From Progne subis subis (lineage: Eukaryota > Chordata > Aves > Passeriformes > Hirundinidae), in the NCBI GenBank assembly GCA_022316685.1, contig JAKJHU010000039.1, positions 7,001,808 through 7,065,807 of the forward strand: a stretch of DNA of 64,000 bases. Direction: 5' to 3'. The position numbers were made by a program, and so were the translations under genes. Position 1 is the first letter of the stretch. The number at the start of each line of letters is the position of its first letter. The notes beneath the pieces were generated by a model that worked only from the letters and a program-made list of their open reading frames with translations, did not search any database and was not told where the DNA came from. Positions 23,901-36,074 of the stretch are shown here, in pieces.

Positions 23901-26900
23901 CCCAAAATGTTTCCACACACACATAGTTCAGAACAGAGCAAACCCTGGCACTATACCTCAGATAAATGCCCATGCAAGTCCATGGGAGTTCATCCATGCA
24001 AAGTCTCAGAATTTAACCCAAATGGCTTCTTTATAGTTAAGACTATAAAATAGCCAGAAAAACCAGGGAATTTCTGGAACACTGTATTAATGTCAAATCA
24101 ATTGCATCCCACATTTAGATGCTCATAAACAAATTTGTACTAGCAAAGCGAAGTGGCACAATAAAATCACTGTTGCTTTCTCTTTGTACTAGTTAAGAGT
24201 TCTGCATACTGTTAATAATAATTTCAATTTAGTGTCATTTACATTGGAACTGGTACTCCTTTAAGAGAGTACTCTCATTTAAACTAGAACTCAGTGGATG
24301 CCGTGAATGGACTCAGTAGATGCAATAGCCATCTCCAATCTACAGCAGGCACATCAGAACACCAAAATCACAGCTTTTTAAAGAGCTTTGTTTCAGCAGA
24401 AATGAGGGTTTGTGAAAAACTCCGAAGAGTGGGAATCACCATAGAAACATAGACAGATATAAGATACAAAAAGCAGGACATAAGCCCTTGGGAGCTTGAC
24501 CTTAGAAGAAACGTAGAAAGAAAGTGTTCTCATGAAGAGCTGGAATAGAGAGACTTGGATTTCTGAATAAAAATTCTTCCAGTATACTGGAAAGGGAGAG
24601 TTTATCTATTATTTATGAATAGCAGGACTGCATGAAAAGTACCTGTCCCTATCATCAGTTTCTTCTTTTGAATCAGTTGAGAAACCACCAAATTCGCGTT
24701 ATCAATGAGAATGGACTCTTTTGTCCCCCTTATTTAAATTTTCAGTGCAATTTCTGTTCTGGCACTTCCTGAAGTGATTGATTCACCATCTGTAAATTTG
24801 AGATATTGACTTGAGGGGAGTCAATAAGCAAGCATTGTTAAGTCAAAGGCTAGAAGAATACTGCATATTATAAGAACTTGCACAGTCTGCCCACCTGTGG
24901 ATTTCCAAGTGCTAAGTTAAACACCACAGTTGTCAGTAAGTGGCAGGGAGTTCTGGCAATGAATCAAAATTACAAGGGTAAGCACTTTGAGGCTACAACA
25001 GCACAATTGCTCCTTGCCGTTACACAGCCTATATCTAAGAAAAGCTGTTCTTCAAATGTTGCAATATAGAAATAATCTCTAAATATAAGCAGTCCGTAGG
25101 TAGGCAGAGCTCTTTCACTAAGATCATCTCATCTTTAAACTTCCAGATTCTCTTCTTTTCTCCTTCTCTGGTAAGTGACGATGTTTATACCTCTCTCTAT
25201 ACATAACAGATGTCAACACAGCTCTGAAGCTGGCTGGGAAAAAAGAACTGGAATTTCTAATCTAAGCTAGTACATTGAATAGGTCCTGTGCACTGTCTCA
25301 AGTACCAGTATTATGTGTACGGTTTGGTTTGGTCACTTGCAAAATGATTTGAGATAAGCATACTTGGTAGAAATTCACTTGGAAGAAGCCAAAGTAGTGG
25401 CTTTGTAGCATATCTCGCTATTGTGAGAGGTTTTTTGACAGAGTAAAAAATTACAATAGGGAGTAACTCAATCTTACAAAATCACTATATGGCCATTATT
25501 CAACTTTCATTATTTCAACTCTTACAGCTGAGTTTATTTTAAATGTTACACAGCTTAAACTTGGGCTTAAATCAAAACATAGGTTGAATATTTCAGTCTA
25601 TCCACAATGACTATTTTCAGCGCTGGTGAGGCACAAAAAGTCCAATGAATACTAAGAGTTTACAAAGTAATAACTGAGGCGCACAGGGCTATTAGTATTA
25701 ATGTTATCAGTAGAAGTGTAGTAAATACATGGTATAGAGCACTAAGTCTTTCATGCAGCTGCTGAAGGTTTCTACTGAAACTGTATGTTTGACAGGTACT
25801 TTTTGCGTAGTGCTTAGAAATTTTGGAACAGTTCATGGTATTTTGTTTCACACTGAAGCAATATTCCTCCCCTTTTAAAAATCAAAATGGATTTTTAGAG
25901 TAAAGTGTCTTTCTGAATTTTTCAGTAAACCAGTAAACCTGCTGAATGAGCTGTGACTCCATAAAATTTAGGAACCCATTTATTATGTTTGTAGATCAGA
26001 CTCTGCATTTATTCACAAAGTGAATCTCTAAAACTTAGCTTTCATTAGAGTTGTGGGGAGGCCCAGTCTTTCTCCCTTCACTGGAGAAGGTGAAGCTCAA
26101 GAAGATAAGTAACCATGAAACAATGAGGAGGCTTGCTGGGTAAGTACTAGTGTGAAAACAGTTACTTCTCACAAAGGAGGGGAAATTAGCTGGCTGGATA
26201 AAAAAGGAAGTGTCAGACTGGAAGACTGAAAGGACTGCAAGTGTAAGTAGATAGCTCTTGCATCATTAAAGCAATTTTTAACATTTAAATACCACTGATT
26301 TATAAATTTAAGTGCACTTAACTGCTATGTGTTGTGGGATATTAATATGCCATTTAAAAATATTTTTTCTTAAATTTTCTATTTTCATGTTTCACCACTT
26401 TTAGTCATCCCACGCATGAAAAAAGTCACTGCCTCTTAGTATTGTATTCTTGTTTACAAAGTCAATGTAAACAGACTGTTCTAAAAAGATGGTTTGCTCA
26501 TTGTATTTTACAAACTCATTATTTTACACTAATACAGGTCCTTTTTACAAATAGGGTTTCTTTTGATTATACTGTTTCATAGAGTAAAGACTTATATCTT
26601 TCCTTTCAAAACTTCCTTCGACTCTATCAGTGTTCCCTGAAGCAGCCACATTTTTGGCAGAAATTCAGTTGTATGCTATGCCAAAAGAAATAGAATAAAC
26701 AAACACTGCTTAACGCAGCTGGCTAGGTAATTTACATATTACTGCACACACCAAACACGAAGACCTGGATATGGATTAGAGCTACAACAAAAATACTAAT
26801 ATCTTATCTATAAGGCTCATGATTTACATTTTATTATTTAATGTGTATTATAGTACCTCTGACATAAGTCAGAGTGCACATTTAAATATTAAGTAGGTGT

Positions 26901-29900
26901 ATTTCTTATAATTTCTGTCTGTTTTACAGAAAAACTATGCTAGAAATGTCTTGGAAAACTGTTATATGGATACATTTTAGAAAGTTTTCTTCTGGTGAAT
27001 GCACACTACCCAAATGGCCACATTCCAGCTTTTGGAAATAGCAGAGACCCCTCCAAACACAATGAAAACTCTCTAGGCATATTATAAAATTTCTTCACTC
27101 TACATACAACATAGGCAGGGCCTCCAAATCTGCAGGTTCATGTGCTTTCAAACAGCAACAGTAATTTTGGGTGAGATCAACAGTCCATTCAGCTGAGTCC
27201 ATCTCCTGCAGTGGTTAGTAGTGAATGTTTATGGAAAAGTTAGAAAAGCCTCAAACACATAGAAGGGTATAGAAGCTGCTCTCCCAAGTTTGAGAAGTCA
27301 GCCTGTGGGGACTTTCAGAGTTGGAATTTATTAAGCCTTAATTTATGTCTCTTCCATTAATTTGTCTGATTACTTACTGAAGTAATTCATATTTTTGCAA
27401 ATCTGTAGGAACAAATTTCATTTTTATTAGGCACTCCATGAAAATAGTGTTCCCTTTTGATTGTTTTAATTTTCCTTTCTGATAATTTTATTGGGTGCAT
27501 TTTCCTTTGTGTGTTAAGAAAAAGAGAGTAAATAATTGTATCTTAGTTATTTTCATTTATTTTTAAAATAGTTTTTAATTGTATTCCTGTCTGCTTAGAG
27601 CTGACACAGCTGCTAAAATATCCTATAATAGCGAACAATGAGATACTGACTATGCATATACTTCCTGAAGATCCTGCAAATATATTTCTATAGTGGCCTG
27701 AGTATTGTGGCTTTATCATCCAATAAGGAAGGCCCATCTAAGATGGAAAAACTGCAGTGCAACCTGTCAGAAAATTAGGTTTCTTCCTCTTTTCCTAAAA
27801 ACTATTTTGTTTGGCTGAAGATTAGCTCCAATTACACTCATATACTGTTCCTTGCAGAACTTGATTCATTAGACATGCAGAGTAACAAGTCATTAAATTA
27901 ATTATAAAATCATAAGTTTGTGATTTTCATATTCCCCCTAACTGTAATTTTTAAAACCATCCTGGCCTGAGTCATGAACTTATGATTAGTGGATATTAGG
28001 CATCTAAATAAAACACTGACTTCATCCTGTAATTTGAACACAATGCATTGCAATGAGAGTCCGTATTTGCTGAACACTATTAGATATCTGACCCCATACT
28101 TAAGTGCCTGAATAGGAAGTGAGTTCTTTTGAAGACCTCTGTCTTTGAAAATTAAAACCTAATCATTTTAGCTTTTTTTTTCTTTTTTAAATGAGGTATT
28201 TTTCCATTTAAATGGTGTTTAACAGTTCTCTCTGCATCGGCATGCTTTGGAAACTTATTTCCAATTTCTGGATATTACTTATTTTCCCACTAAAACTGAT
28301 TATTCCTGAGAATTTTTCTGGTTTGACTGGGGCAATGAGTTTGAACTTCCCACCAATTTACAAAGCCATGGCAAAACATGGCAGCTACCAGAGTGGCTGA
28401 AATGGTGGAATAATGTAGCAGATTCATGAAATGCAGGGAATATTTCACCCTTGGATTATTACCTTATACTTCTAGTTATGACAGAAAGATCTACAGTCTA
28501 TGAAAATGGAGTAGAGCCCTCTGTTGAAAGATTTAAATATATTTCTTTTTTTCTTCCCCTCTAAAACCTACCGTTGCAGGTGACCACTCAGGAGACTTTC
28601 TCCAGAATATAACACAACAATTATCTGAATTTTTACTAAAGTTGACTAGGTCTACATATTTTTTACTAAGATTGTCTCAACAACAAAGGTTTTACTAGCT
28701 TTTTTTAAACTCTGTTAATCCAGACTCTGTGTACTGCCATGATGGCTGTCCTCATAAGCATGGCTGGTCTTCAAGAAAATTACAAGAAACAGAGAATTTC
28801 TTGCAAGAATGTGGGATGTATTACCTATCTTAAATTAAGTCCAAGAAAAATCTAGACCTAGTTTCAGCATCTGTGTAACTACATTTTAGATCCTACGGAT
28901 AATTGTTTCATGTCACAAATCAGACATGCAATGCAACCCAGAAGCTCAAAAACATACAGACCTCAAGTATGAGGATGGTGCATCAGATTAAAAACTCTAA
29001 AATCAAATATCCATTCACTTAAAAATTAAATATTTTAATGAAGCACTGAAGTGAGCAAATGCGAGCCATCAAGATGGTACTGCCATAGATGATATGGAAG
29101 AGGTCCAATATCAAAACAAAAATTGTGATAGTAAAGAAAATAAATCTATAAAGGTTCAAACATAAGTCATTAAGTAATTTGTAATGGCTAGGTCATGTAA
29201 TATGTGTTCAACACTTTACAATATGTAGTGTGCCCTTCTCATCCAATTGAGTTAATCATCTCTCAGTACTTTGCTGTGCTAGACACTCCTGATGAACTGT
29301 TAAATTTTATGCAAGATTTTTAGCCAGGACTCACTTCGTAAAATGATGGTTTGTAATGAAATAAGAAACTTTTAGAAACCAAACTTTCTTTAGTGAAGCT
29401 ATCTAGGAAATAACAGAACAATGATGGATTCTTTTTTTACCCCTGAAACAAGGGGGTTTATGTGTGTTTTTTTAAGCTTAGAACAAATGTCATTCAATGA
29501 GTTGAAAAAATATTGCATCAGTGAAGTAAATATAGAGAAGCGAAGAGGAGACATCATGCCTAATATTAAGAAAAACAGTTTTCTTTCCCAGAAAGCATCA
29601 CAGAAACAGATAAATAGAGAAAAAAGACTAAAGACACCAAATCAGAAGCAATATAGTATACTTTAACAATTTGTTTTTCCAAATGCATTATAAAAAAGGA
29701 AACCAGGAGGTTATAGGGTAAAAATCCTCAACAGCCGTTTAAGCAGATTCTTTACCCCCTAAGAAACAAGCTCATGGAAAGAAGTGCCTTTCTTTTTTTT
29801 CTTTTTCTCAAGTGAGCTGTCTCACCATTGCAGATTTTCCCAAGTCCTTACAACTCTAATTAAAATGCAGTAATTGGTTATGTTACCTCAATTACCATGA

Positions 29901-30091
29901 TGCATGGACATTGATACAAAGCGACACCAATTGAATCCCTTGGGTGTTATACCCCAAGGCCATTCCATCTATTGTGCCTTATTATTTTCAATTATGTGGC
30001 TGGATGTACAGCATACTTTCAAGCCAATACAGAGGAGGGTTCTGCTGGACTTTCAATGTAATGTACACAGAAGATGACTCAGAAGAAGAAA

Positions 30092-30115
30092 TTTTTTTTT
30101 TTTTTTTTTTTTTTT
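30092..30115. repeat. Poly-T run (24)
   Basis: An uninterrupted run of 24 T with no recognisable element attached on either side. On the AKAP6 strand it is poly-A, so it may be the remnant tail of a sense retroposed sequence whose body has decayed. Confidence 0.95.
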
Positions 30116-31007
30116 AATGAAGTATAGTAGTGAACTTGGTGATCAGAGAAATTAATGTTTCAGACATTTTCAGGATGATATGAGAATTAGGGCACCTTAA
30201 TCTGAATCTCCTTAGCTCAAAATCTCCATTTTAAATGCATGAGTAATACCATCCCTTCAATAATTAGCCCTCTCTGTTGAATAAGAAAAGAAACTGTCTG
30301 CTCCATAAAACAGGTATGCTTCTCATTCAATGAATGAGCATTCTGGAGAAAAAGCAGCTTCTCCCCGCACCAAAAAGGCAGGAATATTGAATTGCAGCTA
30401 TAGTAAAATCCATCAGAAACCACAATTTTTTCTCTCTCTCCCTGTCCAAAGAAAGTAAATTTCCATGGTCCACCTCATTGTAGCTTTCTATACAGAGACA
30501 TACCTGATCTGGGCAAGACATACACAAATTGGAATCCTCTTTAGAAGCTGGAATAATCTATTGAGGTTAAACACATAATTTGCATTGGGGTATACCACTG
30601 GCTGAGCAAAAAATTAAAAAAAAAAAAAAATTAAAAAAATGCAGAAAACAACTTACACATTTGCACTTTGACGTAATTTATGGGCACAACTATGACTGAG
30701 TCTGGCCCAAAACCATTTTCTAACTTTTCAGTCTCTCAAGTAGATTGTACCTTCTAAATGAAAGTGCATAGTGAGTTAAAGCTTCTCCAGCTGTTGAGCA
30801 GGAATTTTAGATGGCAATTTTGAGTTTAGTTAAATGAAGATTGTTGCTGTTGCTATTGCTATTGCAATTGCCAGGCAGTCTCCTTTTTCCTTTAAGGTGA
30901 TTGCTAGCAGGGTCTTGTTATTCAAGCTATAAGGAATCTGTGTAATTCTGAAATAACATTATATCAGCAAAATATGGAATGATAAATCTGAATGAAAAGA
31001 ATTTTCT

Positions 31008-31090
31008 AGGGAAAAAAAAAACAAAAAACCCAAACACAAAGAAAACCACACAAACAAATGACCCCAAACCAAACAAAAAATCCCAAAACA
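31008..31090. repeat. A/C-rich low-complexity tract
   Basis: An AAAC/AACCC-rich run beginning with a pure A11 stretch. Similar tracts occur at 32492-32540, 58000-58020 and 62513-62545. They are strand-asymmetric and produce lysine/asparagine/threonine-rich spurious open frames. Confidence 0.8.
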
Positions 31091-34000
31091 AACAGATGGG
31101 GGAGATAAAAACCTCCTTTGCTAAAACAAGTAAGGACTGCTTCCAGTTTTCTGAGGTTTTCTCATTTTATGAATACCTCATTTTGTATAGCTAGATTAAC
31201 CTTCTGAATCTAATAATATTTCATCTTTCTGGAGCAATTCTTATTAATAATTTCACATTCTAGATAAAACTTTTTGCTTATGAGGACAGCTTTTACCTGA
31301 CTGTAGGTGCATGAAGTACATGGTAATAAATGGTAATCTGTAAACTTATGGTGCCCACTATTGCAAAAAGTGAGCAGAATTAAAAACTGATGAAGACCGT
31401 AAATGAAGACAATTCAAAAGAAACATAAAAGTTTTCTGTGGTTAATTCCAGCATACTTTTGTAAAGTTTTAAGTGGCTCAGATAGGTGATTGAGTGTAAA
31501 AATTGCCAGAAAGAGACAAAGGAAGATCCCAGTGCTCAATTAGAAAACAGTAGATGAAATTACTCTTGCACTGAGGCTATACAATCATCTGGGGTACCTT
31601 ATTTACTGTCAGCAAGTCAGATGCCATGAATGAGTCAGATGCCATCAGGCTATAAAAACATCTCATTTGTTTTCATAAATTACAGTATTTTGTGGGCAAC
31701 CACAAAGACAGACTTGTTACCAAGGGATACAGTTTGTGTGCCAAGCCTGGCACACCATCAAGTACAGAGAGATACGGTAGCAGAAGAAATGGTTCTGGTA
31801 CCTACCCAAGAAATGACTGCACAGGAACTGAGTGAAAAGGAAGCTTAGAACATGCCAACTCAGGCAAGGAAATTCAAAGAAATATGAATCCTGCAGTGGC
31901 TGGAGCATATTTAAATGTTGAGAATATGGACAGTTTTATCAACCAGAGAAACTTGTAGATGCTGACATACTTAAAAGAAGCATTATTATAAAGCAGCCTA
32001 AGATGAGAGATTCCAAAACAAAACAGCCCACAGTGAAAATTAGATGAGCATAATATTGTCTCTAAACGGTTGCTATTTCTCAGCAGAAAGAATGATACAC
32101 CCCTCAGCCAGTGAAAGTCAGCTCAGCCAGCAAATAACTCCAGACTACCTCAGGCAAAGTGGGAACAAAGCAGCGGGTACCTTGTGAAGCTCCAAGCCTC
32201 CAGATATCAAGTGAGATTCTGTACTCATATCCTCACCAAGCCTCAACTCCTGATCAGTTGCAGTCCCAAACAGAAACACAAGACTTCGCTCCAGCTGCAA
32301 GAGCAGCACCAAGCTCTAATTAGCTCATAACAGTTTATTTAGAGCAACTGCTTTCATACAGCAACTGCCCACATGCAAAAGAGGATAATATGCGTTCACT
32401 GCAGTAACTTGGACCTCTGTCAGCACTCTCTAACTTATCTCACAAATGCAATTTCTTCCTGTTTCAAGTCAAATAGGAGATACATAATTACTTAAAAAAA
32501 AAAAACAAAACACCAAAAAAACCAAAACAAAACAAATAAACTGCTGATTTGTGGTGCCTTACCTTTAAGATTACACAATTGGAATGCAGTTCACTCCCTC
32601 TTGGGCTGTTACAGACCCAACAATACTCAGCCTCTAACAAAAAAAAATCAGGGTTCTGAGAGCTCTTTTTTGATTTGGTTGTTACCTAAATATTGCACGA
32701 ACTTCTTTCTGAAGCTCCTAAGTTCAAATGTTTTTCCTACTGCTGGTCAGATTATTAAATATTTTGCGTAACACTAACCAATTTTATTACATCTATTGCT
32801 GCAACACCTTAGTAATATGACTAAAAATATTCCTAAAATACAAAAACATAAGCAGCATTTCTCAAGAGAATTAAAAATCTCTGCTACTGTATTTTCTTTC
32901 TTTATCAATCTTTTCTATTCCTCAGTCTCATATTTATCTTCTAACCCATTCACTTGCCCAGCCTATTTCATTGATGAATTCTTTTACTTCTGTTCTCATT
33001 TCTTGTTCTCCCAGACTCATTACTATCAAAACTCTCTGCAGCTGCTGAGATGGCATTTATCTTTTATTTCTTGACTTTCCTCTCAATTAAACGTAATACA
33101 TTGTTTGTATTTCCACAATTTCCATAAAGCTTCTTTCTGGGTCCTCACCAATTCTGGTTTTTTTCTTTAATTCCAAGGGAATTTCTATAACATTTTTGCA
33201 CAATCTCAATTATCTTCACTTTTTATGTTGCCAGTTGACTAATCCCATGCTTATAAAACCAACACTGACACACTACATCTGCTTAGGGATGAGTTCTTTC
33301 CATGCTGCTTCATACAGAGCCCCTTTTGACTTGTCCTAACAGTCTGTTCAAACCTCTTCCTTCATCAAGTCCCATTTCTATGCCAATACCTAAAGCAAAA
33401 GATCCAATAAATCAAACTGGCAGAGGAGCACTCCTATGTTACAAATTTTGAAAGAGTCAGGCAAGCAACATTATTATTACCTTCACCAGCTCACTTGTCC
33501 ACAGCATCCTTTTCACTAACTCACCATGTCTTGGGCTGTTTAGCCTAATAGCATTTTCACTCAGGAACTGCTAGCATTTCTAAACAATGCCTTAAGTATC
33601 TTCATACTGTAGGACCCTGACTGAACCAGAGAATAACAGCTTCTGTTATTTTTGTAAAGGAACTTAAAAAAAAAAATAAGTCAAAAGTAGTATTTCACTG
33701 TTAGTCAGATAATTGCTAAGAAGGATGTGTCAAGATTTTTTTTTCTTTGCTTTGCTTGATATAAATCAAAAAATTTGTATCACTTGTTCCCATAGCTCAT
33801 CAAGACTCTTCAGTATATGAGCTACATAGGATTATCATTGCTGTCAATGTTGCTGCAGTATACAGACTTCAGCAGTGTGATAGTTGCACAAAACATGCTG
33901 AGCCAATTCATCCGTTACAGTCAGTGGTGTTACAGTAGGGATTATTTTATTCCCCCTGCTTTGTAATATAGTTTTATGCTGTAGAAAACCGATCTAATTC

Positions 34001-34552
34001 ATGCCACTTAATGGATGGTTTAAGCAGAGTGGTATTTTTGCCTCTTAGGAATCATTTCCCTGAGATAAAAGCAAATTCCTACATTTTACTTATATTCAAA
34101 TAACAGAGGATCGTATATTCATCATATACCCATGGCATTCTACTGGAAATACACATCTACTGCTGGGATGCTAATTAAAATCAGTCTTAGTTAAATAGGA
34201 AATTCTTTTTCTAAAATATATTTACAATCAGTGAAATATGTCTCTGGGCCCAGTTCTGTTAAGTACTGAGCAACTTAGCACCAGGATAAGATTTTTTTTT
34301 ACTGGGTGGGATCAGATATGATGAGATTAAATAGCCAGAAAATACAATATGTATAGGTGAGTTTATATTATTAAACAATCTTGTCCATATAATGCTGTGT
34401 GAAAAACTGAAGATTCACTTGCAGGCAGTAAAGACTAGAATTGACAGTCAGAAGAAAACACTCAGAGATTGATATATTTTTCTTGTGCTGAAAAAGTGTT
34501 GCTTGCAAAGAATGAAATCCCACAAGACCTTTTTAAAGCAAGCATCACTCAC

Positions 34553-34768
34553 CGAGTCTTTTTCTGATTGCTTCTGTAGCCTGGTTTGCCAGTGGACAGC
34601 TTGCATGACAATGGCTTCCCACCTTCTCTCAAGGTTTACGATTATCAGCTGCATGGACTGGTGATCTGCGTTTAGGTTGCAGGTCTCCTGATCATCCAGG
34701 AGGTGCTGGCATAATCGCAGCACAGAGGCTACCCCACGGCGCCTCTGCTTGATCTCAGAGCATAGAGA
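34553..34768 (-). CDS. AKAP6: AKAP6 internal exon (end of last spectrin-like repeat)
   Basis: This 72-codon phase 0 exon begins SLCSEIKQRRRGVAS and ends QTRLQKQSEKDS. The acceptor is ctttgtctatccttcag|TCT and the donor TCG|GTGAGT, a good match to consensus. It contains the recognisable AKAP6 stretch CQHLLDDQETCNLNADHQ, followed by a helix with NLERRWEAIVMQAVHWQTRL that closes the last spectrin-like repeat. The joined reading continues into DHLNVIDPSLMDLNG at the start of the giant exon, the same order as in mammalian AKAP6. The open frame continues on both sides of the exon, but that sequence is intronic because the splice sites and homology stop at these edges. Confidence 0.97.
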
Positions 34769-36052
34769 CTGAAGGATAGACAAAGAGCAGATGTCAGCAT
34801 GAAATACTTTGCAAATTGGAACATTAATTATTCTCTGATATTTAGTGGTGCCCAATCTCTATTTTGCAATATTTTTTTCAGGCCTTCCATAAATTCCCAT
34901 ACTTGTGTCAAAACTTAGTGTTTTATTTTCAGATAAATACAGTCTTAACCTTAATAGCACAGACAGACTAAGAGTACTTTCAGTCTTCTTCAAACAAATG
35001 CCATACATAGCTAACTGTCTCAATAATGCTGAAAGTTTTATGGTGTAGACTCGTTTATTCTTCCTTTCCTTTTCATTCAACTGGGACACATCTGAAATGA
35101 GTTACCCTGACAGTAATCAGCTTCAGAAATCCTAGAGAAAAATAAGTGGGAAAAACTGTAGTCATGCAATGAGAATATGTATATTTTTAGAAAAAAACCA
35201 ATAGAAATTAAGGGTCATATGCACCCTGTCACAGGAGAAACATTACAGAAGGAGAAAATTCAATATAAAATTGTTTACAGATGTTTTTTATTATCATAAA
35301 ATATTTTCAGGGTAGTTCCATATTCAAGTAAATGTAGGAAAATGGTGACAATTTTATCATTCCTGGAAAGGAGTAATTCACTGCATTTAGTTCATACACT
35401 GATTCCAGTGCTATGAAGAATGCAGTCTGATGTAAACTGGACGATGGGAGAAAATTGCTAAGCCCTAATATTGAAACTTGATGGGAGCCAGGATATGTTC
35501 TTCAGGTTCTCCACCAAAACCCTAAGAAACTGTACTGAGAATCTTGTTGAGCTGCAGAATAAATAATGCATCTGACATGCTGGAAGTAGAGCAAGGTCTA
35601 CTACTCAGGAGCAGTTAATGGCATGGGATGCTTTCAAACATGGTTTTATCCATGATTATATTCTTCTGTCACTGAACATCAAACCAGGAATTTTTAAACT
35701 CGTAACAAATTTAGTAATACTATCTATGAAGCTGGGGTGCAGAAGGCAGAAATGCGTGTGAGGATGACTGCTTTATCCCAGGTTCTGAGATTCTTTACTT
35801 TTGTAATATTACATGGCTCAAGTATTCAATACTTATTATAGGGCTGGGCTACTCCTGAATTTAACAGGATGGTGCTCTACACATGGGAGCTTTCAAGATA
35901 ATTTAAATTGTAATCTGCTAACATCTGTTTCCCTCAGTGGGACACTACAGATGAAAGTGCATGACCCCAAGAGAAAATTTGAAAAATTTGAAAATTTGAT
36001 CTTTTTTGAAGACATGGTGTTTGCCTCTAAACTTCCAGTTAATTATAAGAAG

Positions 36053-36074
36053 AAAAAAAAAAAAAAAAAAAAAA
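36053..36074. repeat. Poly-A run (22)
   Basis: Uninterrupted run of 22 A, preceded by ataagaag. It creates a polylysine stretch in an otherwise meaningless 123-codon frame on the plus strand. Confidence 0.95.

Larger units (their letters stand above)
16437..34552 (-). other. AKAP6 intron, 18.1 kb
   Basis: This intron is bounded by donor TCG|GTGAGT at 34553/34552 and acceptor ttacag|GAC at 16437/16436, both in phase 0. Contents I can name are an LTR at 18548-19152, a CR1 3' end near 20855-20992, a near-palindrome at 20667-20690, a T24 run at 30092-30115, A-rich low-complexity tracts at 31008-31090 and 32492-32540, and a somewhat GC-richer unrecognised stretch at 32090-32400. The rest is unique AT-rich DNA with no supported gene. 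Confidence 0.9.

Noticed and set aside
34859..35089. 76-codon minus frame just upstream of the AKAP6 exon at 34768
   Set aside because: Lies beyond the acceptor, shares no residues with AKAP6, and has no good splice sites of its own.
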